A DNA stretch of 64,000 nucleotides from Oryzisolibacter sp. LB2S (GCF_040732315.1 NZ_CP160388.1:186001-250000); one strand, 5' to 3'. Positions 37,658-47,680 are shown, numbered from the stretch's first letter. Notes: a model not told the origin generated them from the letters alone. Translations and numbers: made by a program.

Positions 37658-39168
37658 GCCTGCTGCGCGTCGACGGCCTGTGCAAGTCCTTTGGTGGCGT
37701 GCAGGCGGTGCAGGGCCTGTCGTTCACGCTCGAGCCCGGCGAGCTGCTGGCCCTCATCGGCCCCAACGGCGCGGGCAAGAGCACCAGCTTCAACCTGGTC
37801 GGCGGCCAGCTCGCGCCCGACGCCGGCCGCGTGCTGCTGGACGGGCGCGACATCACGGGCCTGCCGCCGCGCGCCATCTGGCGCCTGGGCGTGGGCCGCA
37901 CCTTTCAGATTGCCCAGACCTTTGCGAGCTTCACGGTGCTGCAGAACCTGCAGCTTGCGCTGCTGTCGCACGACGGCCGCGCCTGGCGCTGGTGGCGCCG
38001 CGCCGAGCACCACCGCCGCGCCGACGCGCTGGCGCTGCTCGACCAGGTGGGCATGGCGGCGCAGGCCGAGCGGCCCTGCAGCGCGCTGGCCTATGGCGAC
38101 GTCAAGCGCCTGGAGCTGGCCATGGCCCTGGCCCATGGGCCGCGCCTGTTGCTCATGGACGAGCCCACGGCCGGCATGGCCCCGGCCGAGCGCCTGGCGC
38201 TGATGCGGCTGGTGCAGCGCCTGGCGCGCGAGCGCCGCATGGCCGTGCTGTTCACCGAGCACAGCATGGACATGGTCTTCGGCCATGCCGACCGCGTCGC
38301 CGTGCTCGTGCGCGGCCGCCTGCTGGCCGAGGGCAGGCCGGACGCCATACGCCGGGACGCGCGCGTGCAGGCCGCGTATCTGGGCACGGAAAACTCTGAA
38401 ATCGATAGCTGCTCGCGCTTTACTGAAACGCCTGGGAGGCCGAAAACACCAATGCTTTCGGTGCAGGGGCTGAACGCCTGGTACGGCGCGGCCCATGTGC
38501 TGCACGAGGTGTCGCTCACCGTGGGCCGCGGCGAGGTCGTGGCCCTGATGGGGCGCAACGGCGCGGGCAAGAGCAGCACGCTCAAGAGCATTGCCGGGCT
38601 GATGCCGCGCATCCAGGGCCGCATCGACTTCCTTGGCCGGCGCATCGACGGCCAGCCGCCGCACCGCATCGCGCGCGCGGGCCTCGGCTATGTGCCCGAG
38701 GACCGGCGCATCTTCACCGAGCTCACGGTGCTGGAAAACCTCGACGTCGGCCGCCAGCCGCCGCGCCATTGGCCGGGCGGCGAGCCCGTGCCGCACTGGA
38801 CGCCCGACAAACTCTTTGCGCTGTTTCCCAACCTCGGCGAGATGCCGCGGCGCCCGGGCGGGCGCATGAGCGGCGGCGAGCAGCAGATGCTCAGCGTGGC
38901 GCGCACCCTCATGGGCCAGCCCTATCTGGTGCTGCTCGACGAGCCGTCCGAGGGCGTGGCCCCGCTCATCGTCGAGCAGATGGCGCGCACCATCGCCGCG
39001 CTCAAGGCGCGCGGCATGGGCATTGTGCTCAGCGAGCAGAACCTGCCGTTCGCCCAGTCCGTGGCCGACCGCGCCTATGTGCTCGAGCAGGGTCGCATCG
39101 TGCACGAGGCCCCGATGGCCGAGCTGGCGCGGGACGCCGCCGCGCGCAGGCAGTTCCTGGGTCTTTGA
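37654..39168 (+). CDS. Fused LivG-LivF branched-chain-type ABC ATPase
   Basis: 504 residues containing two complete ABC domains. The first (LivG-like) has Walker A GPNGAGKST, signature LAYGDVKRLELAMAL, which departs from the usual LSxGxQ, and Walker B LLLMDEPTAGM. The second (LivF-like, from about residue 267) has GRNGAGKSS, MSGGEQQMLSVARTL and LVLLDEPSEGV. The junction ENSEIDSCSRFTETPGRPKT is encoded by a GATAGCT repeat at 38396-38447, suggesting that the repeat removed the livG stop. An internal ATG at 38451 could still yield a separate LivF. Confidence 0.9.
   Translation: MSLLRVDGLCKSFGGVQAVQGLSFTLEPGELLALIGPNGAGKSTSFNLVGGQLAPDAGRVLLDGRDITGLPPRAIWRLGVGRTFQIAQTFASFTVLQNLQLALLSHDGRAWRWWRRAEHHRRADALALLDQVGMAAQAERPCSALAYGDVKRLELAMALAHGPRLLLMDEPTAGMAPAERLALMRLVQRLARERRMAVLFTEHSMDMVFGHADRVAVLVRGRLLAEGRPDAIRRDARVQAAYLGTENSEIDSCSRFTETPGRPKTPMLSVQGLNAWYGAAHVLHEVSLTVGRGEVVALMGRNGAGKSSTLKSIAGLMPRIQGRIDFLGRRIDGQPPHRIARAGLGYVPEDRRIFTELTVLENLDVGRQPPRHWPGGEPVPHWTPDKLFALFPNLGEMPRRPGGRMSGGEQQMLSVARTLMGQPYLVLLDEPSEGVAPLIVEQMARTIAALKARGMGIVLSEQNLPFAQSVADRAYVLEQGRIVHEAPMAELARDAAARRQFLGL
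38396..38447 (+). repeat. GATAGCT palindromic repeat, copy 6, at the ATPase fusion junction
   Basis: CTGAAATCGATAGCTGCTCG then CGCTTTACTGAAACGCCTGG and GAGGCCGAAAACACC. It occupies exactly the linker between the LivG-like and LivF-like halves and is translated in frame. Confidence 0.8.
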
Positions 39169-39300
39169 GAGGCCGTGAGCGCTACACCCCGCAACATTGT
39201 TTGCGGTAGTGACGACTCACTGTGCGAAACGCACAATGCACGCGTCATGCGGCCCATGCCTCCGGCAGCGTGCCGTGCGGCCGACCCGGGAGACGATGCC

Positions 39301-42171
39301 ATGCCGACCTATCTGTTGCGTCAGGGAAGTCAGGATCCATTGGTCACGCGCCTGCGCAAGGCGCTGACGGTCGAGCTCGGGAGCGCGGCCGGCGGCTATC
39401 CGGACCTGAACAAGGGCGGCACGAGCTTCGATGCCACGCTGGATGCGGCGCTGCGCTTCTGGCAGAACGGCCGCGGGCTCATCGCGGACGGCATCGTCGG
39501 GCCCAGCAACATGCTCGCGCTGGGGCTGGCCGACTGGCCGCGCCTCGATTGCAAGCTGGACGTGGACAGCGTCCATGCGCTGTTTCCCGCGACCAAGCCC
39601 GTCAACATCGCGCGCTACCTGCACTATGTGACGGCCGCGCTGCGCGCCCTGAATCTCACGGGCCGCGACATGGTGCTCGCGGCGCTGGGCACGATACGCG
39701 CCGAGACCGAGGGCTTTGTGCCCATCTCCGAGTTCCAGTCCAAGTACAACACCGCGCCCGGCGGCGCGCCGTTTGCGCTCTATGACGGCAAGCTGGGCAA
39801 TCGTCGCGGCGAGGGCGCCATGTTCCGCGGGCGCGGCTTCGTGCAGCTCACGGGGCGCGTCAACTATGAAACCTATGGCGCCAAGCTGGGCATCGACCTG
39901 ACCGCCGCGCCGGATCTGGCCAACGCCCCCGAGGTCGCGGCGCTGCTCCTTGCACTGTTCCTCGACGCGCACAAGGGCGCCATGCAGGCCTGCCTGGACA
40001 AGGGCGACCTCAAGGGCGCGCGCCGCCTCGTCAATGGCGGCTCGCACGGGCTGGACCGATTCCAAAGCGTGTTCGCGCTCGCGCAGCAGGCCCTGCCGGC
40101 CGCCGCCGCCGTGCCGGCGGCCCGCGCCGGCAAGCGTGTGGTGGCCGCGGCCGCGCGCAGGAAGGCGCCCGCGGAGGAGGTGCCCGAGCGCCAGCTCAAC
40201 GCCACGGCCGACGCGCCCGACCTGCGCGACCGCCCCTACATCCCGCCCCCCATCAGCCTTGACCCCGAATGGCCCCGTGCCGACGTGGTGAGCAAGTGGC
40301 TGCCGGCCTATGCCAAGGCCGGCCTGGTGCTCAACCAGGGGCGCGAGGGCGCCTGCACAGGCTTTGGCCTCGCGGGCGTGGTCAACTACCTGCGCTGGGT
40401 GCGCAGTGGCTCACCCAAGACCATGGAGTCGGTCAGCCCGCGCATGTTCTACAACATGGCGCGGCGCTATGACGAGTACGCGGGCGAGAACTACGAGGGC
40501 TCGAGCTGCCGCGGCGCCATCAAGGGCTGGTTCAATCATGGCGTCTGCCTGGAGGAGGACTGGCCCTACCAGGCCACGGCGCAGAAGCCGCCAAGGTTCG
40601 GCTATGCCGAGCGTGCCCGTGGCACCACCGTGGGCGTGTACTACCGCATAGACACCAAGAGCATCTCGGACCTGCAGGCGGCCATCATGAACGTGGGCGC
40701 CATCTATGTCTCGAGCTACGTGCATGACGGCTGGCAGCAGGTGCCCACGAGCAGCCTGCCCAAGAACCACGCGAGCCTGCCCGTGATCGCCTTCGACGGC
40801 GTGCCCAGCCGCGACGCGGGCCATGCCTATGCGTTCGTGGGCTACAACGAACGCGGCTTCGTGCTGCAGAACTCCTGGGGCCCGGACTGGGGAGCGCATG
40901 GTTTTGCCGTGCTGAGCTACGAGGACTGGCTGCAGCACGCCATGGATGCCTGGGTCGTCGCCCTGGGCGTGCCGGGCCTGATAGGCGGCGGGCGCAACGT
41001 GCCGCAGGCCGCGGCCGGGCGCGCCGCGACGGGCCGGGGCTGGTCCGAGAGCCAGACGCTGGACCATGTGATCTCGGTCGGCAACGACGGCCGCATGAGC
41101 CGCTACCTGACCACCGACGAGCGCACGCGCAACCTCTCCTACCAGGTCAGCGTGTTGCCCGACCAGTGGTTTCGCACCCAGGCACCGCAGGGCAAAAAGC
41201 GCCTGCTGATCTACGTGCATGGCGGCCTCAACAGCGAGGCCGATGGGCTCAAGCGCGCGCGTGCGCTGGGGCGGCTGTGCGAGGCCAATGGCTGCTACCC
41301 GCTGTTCGTCGTCTGGCACACCGGGCTGCTCGAGAGCATCGGCTACTACCTCGAGGACTGGCGCGCCGGCCGCCCGGCCGCGGCCGGCATCAAGGAATGG
41401 CTGACCGAGCGCACCGACGCGCTGATCGAATCGACCATAGGCCGCACCGTGGTGCGCGCGCTTTGGAGCGAGATGAAGGAAAACGCCGGCTACGCCTGGC
41501 AGGCCACGCGCGCGGGCGACCTGCTGGCGCGCGCCCTGGGCGAGCTCAAGGCGCTCTGGGGCGACGAGCTGGAGATCCACCTCATGGGGCATTCGGCCGG
41601 CAGCATCTGGCTGGGCCATATGCTGACCTGGCTGGCCAAGGTGCAGGCCACGCCCGGTGCGCCCAGCCTGCGCGAGTCCGTGGCCGGCATACACCTCTAC
41701 GCCCCGGCCTGCACGGTGGACTTTGCCAACCGACATTTCGCCGACAAGGCGCTGCTCGCCAAGACCCATATCGCCGTGCTCAGCGACTCGCGCGAGCGTG
41801 ACGACAACACCGCCTACATCTATCGCAAGTCGCTGCTCTACCTGGTGTCCAACGCGCTCGAGCAGGACCGGCGCACGCCGCTGCTGGGCCTGGAGCGCGC
41901 CCTGACCGGCGAGAACGACCAGAGCAGCTGGGACGGCGCCTCCACCACGGGCGAGACCCTGTCCATCTGGCGCCGCGCCGCGGCCGAGGCCAGGCTCAAG
42001 TCGCGCCTGACGGTCGTGAAGGACGACCGGGTGCTCACGGCCGAGCCCGATGTGCGCATCCCCGCGAGCCATGGCGCCTTCGACAACGACCTGGCCATCG
42101 TCGGCGCCTCGCTCGCGCAGATTTGCGGCCAGCCGTTGCCCGAGCCGCCGCGTGACCTGCGCGGGTACTGA
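39301..42171 (+). CDS. Multi-enzyme protein: PG-binding, GH19-like, papain-like protease and alpha/beta hydrolase domains
   Basis: 956 residues from the ATG behind GGGAGACGATGCC. Residues 1-80 form a peptidoglycan-binding-like module (DAALRFWQNGRGLIADGIVG). Residues 95-270 are GH19/lysozyme-like (IRAETEGFVP, MFRGRGFVQLTGRVNYE). About 310-560 is a C1A papain-like protease with Cys352 in NQGREGACTGFG, His508 in GHAYAFVGYN and Asn524 in LQNSWGPDWG. About 620-850 is a lipase-like alpha/beta hydrolase with YVHGGLNSEADG and the nucleophile Ser765 in LMGHSAGS. No signal peptide or membrane helix is seen. No VgrG, PAAR or immunity gene adjoins it. The combination suggests a secreted toxin or lytic effector, but the function is unknown. 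Confidence 0.8.
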   Translation: MPTYLLRQGSQDPLVTRLRKALTVELGSAAGGYPDLNKGGTSFDATLDAALRFWQNGRGLIADGIVGPSNMLALGLADWPRLDCKLDVDSVHALFPATKPVNIARYLHYVTAALRALNLTGRDMVLAALGTIRAETEGFVPISEFQSKYNTAPGGAPFALYDGKLGNRRGEGAMFRGRGFVQLTGRVNYETYGAKLGIDLTAAPDLANAPEVAALLLALFLDAHKGAMQACLDKGDLKGARRLVNGGSHGLDRFQSVFALAQQALPAAAAVPAARAGKRVVAAAARRKAPAEEVPERQLNATADAPDLRDRPYIPPPISLDPEWPRADVVSKWLPAYAKAGLVLNQGREGACTGFGLAGVVNYLRWVRSGSPKTMESVSPRMFYNMARRYDEYAGENYEGSSCRGAIKGWFNHGVCLEEDWPYQATAQKPPRFGYAERARGTTVGVYYRIDTKSISDLQAAIMNVGAIYVSSYVHDGWQQVPTSSLPKNHASLPVIAFDGVPSRDAGHAYAFVGYNERGFVLQNSWGPDWGAHGFAVLSYEDWLQHAMDAWVVALGVPGLIGGGRNVPQAAAGRAATGRGWSESQTLDHVISVGNDGRMSRYLTTDERTRNLSYQVSVLPDQWFRTQAPQGKKRLLIYVHGGLNSEADGLKRARALGRLCEANGCYPLFVVWHTGLLESIGYYLEDWRAGRPAAAGIKEWLTERTDALIESTIGRTVVRALWSEMKENAGYAWQATRAGDLLARALGELKALWGDELEIHLMGHSAGSIWLGHMLTWLAKVQATPGAPSLRESVAGIHLYAPACTVDFANRHFADKALLAKTHIAVLSDSRERDDNTAYIYRKSLLYLVSNALEQDRRTPLLGLERALTGENDQSSWDGASTTGETLSIWRRAAAEARLKSRLTVVKDDRVLTAEPDVRIPASHGAFDNDLAIVGASLAQICGQPLPEPPRDLRGY

Positions 42172-42525
42172 GGCGCTGCAATACCCGAGTGACGCCTGGG
42201 GATGTTCGGCGTCGTTTGCGATGGCGACTGTGGGTGTCGTTGTCAACTGTCGTCTTCATGCGCCTATCTGTGCATATCGGCATTCATGGGCTCATGTTCC
42301 GTAGCCGGGCTTGATGTCTAAAGCCGGCAATAGGCGGCCGGTTCGCCGCAGTTGCAGCATGAGGCCGGAAAGGCGCTTCAAGATGGCATCAAAACGCGGT
42401 AAATGCATCGAATTTGCGCGTGAATGTCAGTGAACGTCGCTCAACCCGCGCGATCGTCGCCGGGCGTCCGAGGCGTGCGCGATTTCGCCACAATGCGCGC
42501 CATTGCGCCCAAGGAGAAATCGCCC
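42172..42525. other. 354-bp gap before bioB
   Basis: No convincing gene or RNA. It must hold the bioB promoter. It contains small GCCGG-rich inverted repeats (around 42330-42375) of no clear type. Confidence 0.5.
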
Positions 42526-43557
42526 ATGACCCATGCCACGCCCACCCAGGATGCCGCCGCACGCCCCATGCAATGGCATGCGCCCGCCCGCCCCGCCGCC
42601 GCACCGGCCAACGCCCGCTGGACGGTGGAGGCCATCCAGGCCCTGCTGGACAAGCCGTTTCTGGACCTGCTGTTCCAGGCCCAGACCGTGCACCGCGCCC
42701 ACTGGCCCGCGGGCGAGATCGAACTCGCCACGCTTCTGTCGGTAAAAACCGGCGGTTGCCCCGAGAACTGCGGCTATTGCCCGCAATCCGCGTCTTTCGA
42801 GACCGGCGTCAAGGCCGAGAAGCTCATGAGCGTGGAAGAGGTCACGCGCGCGGCACAGGCCGCCAAGGACGCGGGCGCCACGCGCTTTTGCATGGGCGCG
42901 GCCTGGCGCGCGCCCAAGGACCGCGACATCGAGAAGATGAACGCACTCATCGGCGCCGTGAAGGGCCTGGGCATGCAGACCTGCGCCACGCTGGGCATGC
43001 TGCAGCCGCACCAGGCGCGCGCGCTGCGCGAGGCCGGCCTGGATTACTACAACCACAACCTGGACACCGCGCCCGAGTACTACCAGGACGTCGTGAGCAC
43101 GCGCCAGTACCAGGACCGGCTGGACACGCTGCAGGCCGTGCGCGACGCCGGCATCAACGTCTGCTGCGGCGGCATCATTGGCATGGGCGAGGAGGTGGTG
43201 CACCGCGCGGGCCTGATCGCCCAGCTCGCCAACATGGACCCCTACCCGGACTCCGTGCCCATCAACAGCCTGGTGCCCGTGCCCGGCACGCCGCTGGCCG
43301 ACAGCGACCCCGTCGACCCGCTGGACTTCGTGCGCGTGATCGCCGTGGCGCGCATCACCATGCCGCGCGCGCGCGTGCGCCTGTCGGCCGGGCGCCAGCA
43401 GCTCGGCGAGGCCGTCCAGGCCCTGTGCTTCATGGCGGGCGCCAACTCCATCTTCTATGGCGACAAGCTGCTCGTGACCGGCAACCCCGACGTGCAGGCC
43501 GACACCGACCTCATGCGCAAGCTCGGGCTCAAGGGGCTGGAGGTGGCCGGGGGCTGA
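42526..43557 (+). CDS. bioB: Biotin synthase
   Basis: 343 residues. The radical-SAM cluster motif [22 protein letters not shown], the second-cluster residues in [12 protein letters not shown] and the SAGRQQLGE motif are all intact. It inserts sulphur into dethiobiotin. The ATG at 42526 lies 8 nt after AAGGAG and is preferred over ATGs at 42493 and 42424. No other bio gene is adjacent. An IS110-type fragment on the opposite strand abuts the 3' end. Confidence 0.95.
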   Translation: MTHATPTQDAAARPMQWHAPARPAAAPANARWTVEAIQALLDKPFLDLLFQAQTVHRAHWPAGEIELATLLSVKTGGCPENCGYCPQSASFETGVKAEKLMSVEEVTRAAQAAKDAGATRFCMGAAWRAPKDRDIEKMNALIGAVKGLGMQTCATLGMLQPHQARALREAGLDYYNHNLDTAPEYYQDVVSTRQYQDRLDTLQAVRDAGINVCCGGIIGMGEEVVHRAGLIAQLANMDPYPDSVPINSLVPVPGTPLADSDPVDPLDFVRVIAVARITMPRARVRLSAGRQQLGEAVQALCFMAGANSIFYGDKLLVTGNPDVQADTDLMRKLGLKGLEVAGG

Positions 43558-43581
43558 GGCGGCTGCTCCGTCAGGCCAACA

Positions 43582-43908
43582 TGCCTGACTGGCGAAGTGC
43601 CTGACGGCCTCGCGGATGGCGTCGGCGGCGTCGTTCTTGCAGCGCTTGCCCGAGAGGCGGCAGGGGGCGACGAATTGGGGGGGCATCAGGCGCACGCTGT
43701 GGCCGAGCCTCTCAAATTCACGCGTCCAGTGGTGCGCGCCTGAGCACGCTTCCATGCCGATCAGGCACGGCGGCAGGCTGGCGATGAGTTTGAGCAGCCT
43801 CTCGCGCGCCACGCTGGGGCGCACCAGTGCCGGTTTGTCCGATGCGTCCACGCCGTGCACGGCGAAGGCGTTCTTTGCCAGATCGATGCCTACGGTTAGG
43901 ATGGTCAT
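43582..43908 (-). pseudogene. IS110/IS1111-family transposase, N-terminal fragment
   Basis: About 109 codons from the ATG at 43908: TVGIDLAKNAFAVHGVDASD, then PPCLIGMEACSGAHHWTREF, RLMPPQFVAPC and NDAADAIREAV. These are the RuvC-like DEDD N-terminal motifs of this family. Homology stops near 43582 and the frame then runs antisense through bioB, so the element is 3'-truncated. Upstream (43909-44030) could be the remnant non-coding left end that carries the bridge RNA in intact IS110 elements. Confidence 0.85.
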
Positions 43909-44010
43909 GGACTCTCCCTTTCTCACAACGAGTGCGTCGATGAGAGATTGCACTTCCTATCGTGGCACTTTGATGCCGTATCCCGCAACTGCGCGGATCA
44001 CTCGGGACGG

Positions 44011-44034
44011 GGAAGTCCAGTTCATTCGTTAGGC
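44011..44034 (+). other. attC-like right arm (L'-R') before the SnoaL-like gene
   Basis: GGAAGTCC (44011-44018), 9 nt, then GTTAGGC (44028-44034). GTTAGGC fits the integron core GTTRRRY exactly. Its mirror image, CTAAC-N9-GGACTTCC, lies at 44472-44493 on the other side of the gene, with 13 of 13 bases and the spacer length conserved. Confidence 0.55.
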
Positions 44035-44058
44035 GACACAATCCACGTCAGCGCATCC

Positions 44059-44475
44059 ATGCAGGTAAACAGCAAGTCCGTCGTCCGCGCCTTCGTTGAT
44101 GCGATCAATGCGAAAGACTGGGCTCGCCTCCGCGCTGTTCTTGCTCCTGAGTTCAGGCGTCACAGCGTCGCCGCCGGCGAACCGGGTGTTCGTTCGGCTG
44201 AGGATCTTGTTGCTTTCCTGGTGGCGGAGTACGCAACGTTTCCCGACGCCCACGAAACTCTGCTTGACCTCGTGGCAGAGGGAGACAAGGTTGCCGCACG
44301 CCATCTGTTTCGTGGCACGCAGCTTGGTCCCATGGGTCAGTTCCCGCCGTCGGAAAAGGTGCTTGAAGCCACCTATCTCGCGATCTACCGTCTCGAGAAC
44401 GGGCGCATCGTTGAGGCATGGGCCGAGTGGGACAACCTTGCTGGGCTCAAGCAGCTTGGTCACAGTGCAGACTAA
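44059..44475 (+). CDS. SnoaL-like (NTF2-fold) protein, candidate integron gene cassette
   Basis: 138 residues, one SnoaL-like domain: VVRAFVDAINAKDWARLRAV, a TFPDAHETLLDLVAEGDKVA segment and AIYRLENGRIVEAWAEWDN. This fold includes polyketide cyclases, hydratases and many proteins of unknown role. The gene starts 25 nt after a GTTAGGC core, and its TAA stop lies inside the opposite CTAAC core, the usual geometry of an integron cassette. It is less GC-rich than neighbours and sits between two IS110/IS1111 remnants. The reaction is unknown. Confidence 0.75.
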   Translation: MQVNSKSVVRAFVDAINAKDWARLRAVLAPEFRRHSVAAGEPGVRSAEDLVAFLVAEYATFPDAHETLLDLVAEGDKVAARHLFRGTQLGPMGQFPPSEKVLEATYLAIYRLENGRIVEAWAEWDNLAGLKQLGHSAD

Positions 44476-44493
44476 CTGTTTACCGGGACTTCC
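44472..44493 (-). other. attC-like left arm (R''-L'') overlapping the SnoaL stop codon
   Basis: CTAAC (44472-44476), 9 nt, GGACTTCC (44486-44493): the exact reverse complement of the conserved parts of the arm at 44011-44032. GACTAAC matches RYYYAAC at six of seven positions. Confidence 0.5.
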
Positions 44494-44542
44494 CACATAG
44501 TCAACAAGCGCAGGCCATCGACATTCCTTGGTGACGGTATTT

Positions 44543-44760
44543 CTACGTTGACGCGAAGAGACGATGCTGCAAACGAGGAACAGACGGCACATCTGCTGAC
44601 GGTCTTGTTGCACCGCTTCGGTGGTGCGGATCCAGCACGGCCCAGCACATGCGGGCGTTCTTGGCTGCGATGGCCACCACGGCCCGCCAGTAGCCGCGTC
44701 GCTCTGTCAGGCCGCGCGCCCAGTGGCTCACGCAGTCTTGTTTGGGCGTTCGGGTGAGTC
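44543..44760 (-). pseudogene. IS110/IS1111-family transposase, C-terminal fragment
   Basis: The frame reads SHWARGLTERRGYWRAVVAI then AAKNARMCWAVL, the usual tail of IS110-type transposases. There is no upstream catalytic part. It has the same orientation as the N-terminal fragment at 43582-43908 but lies on the wrong side of it to be one interrupted gene, so two insertions or a rearrangement are needed. Confidence 0.75.
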
Positions 44761-44779
44761 AGCATTCACACGATGTCAC

Positions 44780-44815
44780 CTCATTCCGGCGAAAGCCGGA
44801 ATCCAGGAATCGCGC
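44780..44815. repeat. dRS3-like palindrome (TCATTCCGGCGAAAGCCGGAATCC)
   Basis: ATTCCGGC-GAAA-GCCGGAAT is an 8-bp stem with a GNRA-type loop, followed by CCAGG. Same family as 1317-1380. Confidence 0.8.
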
Positions 44816-44911
44816 AGCGCCCAAACCGAACGGTGAACCGAGGCATGTTTCTAATGAATATTGCCTCAATGTCAATACCGTCAAGCGTTGATAGCTATGT
44901 AAAGGCTAGCA

Positions 44912-46453
44912 TCAACTGCCCTGTGCACGCAGCACCCGCCGGTACTGTATGGCCTCGGCCACATGAGCCACGCTCACCGGGCCCGAGCCCGCGAGGTCGG
45001 CAATCGTGCGCGCCACCTTGAGGGCGCGGTGCGTGCCGCGCGCCGACCAGGCCAGGCGTGTGGCGGCCGTCTGCAGAAAGCGCGCGGCGGCCTCGTCGAG
45101 CGCCACCACCTCGTCGAGCTGACGGCCCTGCAGTGCCTGGTTGGGCATGCCCTGGCGCTTGAGCGCACGCTCGTGCGCCTGGGCCACGCGCTCGCGCACG
45201 GCGGCGCTCGATTCCCCGGCGGGCGCACCCAGCAGCTCCGTGGCCGGCAGCTGCGGCACCTCCACATGCAGGTCTATGCGGTCGAGCAGCGGGCCGCTCA
45301 ATTTGCCCTGGTAGCGCGCCACCTGGTCGGGTGTGCAGCGGCAGGCGCGCTGGGTGGAGCCGGCAAAGCCGCAGGGGCAGGGGTTCATGGCGGCGACGAG
45401 CTGAAAGCGCGCCGGGAACTCGGCGCGCTGCGCCGCGCGCGCGATGGTGATGCGCCCGCTCTCGAGCGGCTCGCGCAGGGCCTCGAGCGCGCTGCGCGCG
45501 AACTCCGGGAACTCGTCGAGGAACAGCACGCCCTCGTGCGCGAGCGAGATCTCGCCCGGCCGCGGCGGCGAGCCCCCGCCCACCAGGGCCACGGCGCTGC
45601 AGCTGTGGTGCGGGCTGGCCGTCGGGCGTTGCATCCACTGCTGCGGTGTGAAGCGCCCGGCCAGGCTGGCGATGGCCGCGCTCTCGAGCGCCTGCTCCAC
45701 CTGCATGGGCGGCAGCAGGCCAGCAAAGCGCTGCGCGAGCATGGACTTGCCCGAGCCCGGCGGGCCGACAAGCAGCAGCCCATGTGCTCCTGTGGCCGCG
45801 ATCTCCAGCGCGCGCTTGGCGGCGGCCTGGCCCTTGACGTCGGCGAGATCGGGGCCATCGGCATGGACTGCGGGCGGCGCGGCCACCATGCGCCGCCAGC
45901 CGTCGTCGTCGCCCTCGGGTTCGGGTTCGGGCGTGCTGCCCGCGGGCAGAAAATGCCGCACCACGTCCAGCAGGTGGCGCGCGCGCCAGATCTCGGCGCC
46001 GGGCACCAGGGCCGCCTCCTCGGCGCTGCCCGGCGGCAGCACCAGGCGCAGCTGCTGCGCGCGCAGCGCCAGGCTGGTGGCCAGGGCGCCGCGCACCGGG
46101 CGTAGTTGGCCCGACAGCGACAGCTCGCCCGCAAACTCCCAGCCGCCCAAGCGCGCCGGGTCAATCTGCCCGCTGGCGGCCAATATGCCCAGCGCGATCG
46201 GCAGGTCGAAGCGCCCCGAGTCCTTGGGCAGGTCGGCCGGCGCCAGGTTCACGGTGATCTTCTTGTTCGCGGGGAACTCCAGGCCCGCGTTCTGCAGCGC
46301 CGAGCGCACGCGCTCGCGCGCCTCCTTGACCTCGACATCGGCCAGGCCCACGAGCGCAAAGCTCGGCAGGCCGTTGGCCAGATGCACCTCCACGGTGACG
46401 CTGGGCGCCTGCAGGCCCAGCAGGGCGCGGCTTTGCACCAAAGCAAGACTCAT
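44912..46453 (-). CDS. comM: ComM/YifB-family Mg-chelatase-like AAA+ helicase
   Basis: 513 residues. An N-terminal Lon-protease-like fold domain (MSLALVQSRALLGLQAP, DLPKDSGRFDLPIALGIL) precedes the AAA+ motor with Walker A VGPPGSGKSMLA and Walker B GVLFLDEFPEF. MNPCPCGFAGSTQRACRC carries the family's zinc cysteines. ComM is the branch-migration helicase of natural transformation. I chose the ATG at 46453; upstream in-frame codons are unlike the family. The gene diverges from the nitrogen operon. Confidence 0.93.
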   Translation of the reverse strand: MSLALVQSRALLGLQAPSVTVEVHLANGLPSFALVGLADVEVKEARERVRSALQNAGLEFPANKKITVNLAPADLPKDSGRFDLPIALGILAASGQIDPARLGGWEFAGELSLSGQLRPVRGALATSLALRAQQLRLVLPPGSAEEAALVPGAEIWRARHLLDVVRHFLPAGSTPEPEPEGDDDGWRRMVAAPPAVHADGPDLADVKGQAAAKRALEIAATGAHGLLLVGPPGSGKSMLAQRFAGLLPPMQVEQALESAAIASLAGRFTPQQWMQRPTASPHHSCSAVALVGGGSPPRPGEISLAHEGVLFLDEFPEFARSALEALREPLESGRITIARAAQRAEFPARFQLVAAMNPCPCGFAGSTQRACRCTPDQVARYQGKLSGPLLDRIDLHVEVPQLPATELLGAPAGESSAAVRERVAQAHERALKRQGMPNQALQGRQLDEVVALDEAAARFLQTAATRLAWSARGTHRALKVARTIADLAGSGPVSVAHVAEAIQYRRVLRAQGS

Positions 46454-46534
46454 GGCGTGAACCCTCCCCAACTTGGTGCATGGCGCCACGGCGTCCATGC
46501 GTGTTTGCAGCCAAATGTACCTGTGATTGGGGTT

Positions 46535-46548
46535 GGCACGGTCTGTGC
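46535..46548 (+). promoter_or_regulatory. Sigma-54 promoter of the porin-glnK-amtB operon
   Basis: TTGGCACGGTCTGTGCAT has GG at 46535-46536 and GC at 46547-46548 with ten bases between, and an exact TGGCACG -24 box. The start would be near 46560, 30 bp before the porin ATG. A TTGGTGCA half-site at about 46473 may belong to an NtrC enhancer site. Confidence 0.85.
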
Positions 46549-46589
46549 ATTGAGCGCTGTACCTGCTTTCAACACCTATCGGAGGATCC

Positions 46590-47680
<1,091 letters not shown>

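Larger units (their letters stand above)
44476..44911. other. 436-bp gene-poor stretch with mobile-element debris
   Basis: Holds the left attC-like arm, an IS110-type C-terminal fragment (44543-44760), one dRS3-like palindrome (44780-44815) and a weak GATAGCT half-repeat near 44888 (GTTGATAGCTATG). No intact gene. Confidence 0.6.

Noticed and set aside
42427..43953. 508-codon frame on the minus strand across bioB
   Set aside because: Only its first part is transposase-like; the remainder is the antisense of bioB in GC-rich DNA, with no protein-like pattern.
43582..44760. One IS110 element interrupted by the SnoaL gene
   Set aside because: On the minus strand the C-terminal fragment comes before the N-terminal one, the wrong order for a single split transposase gene.
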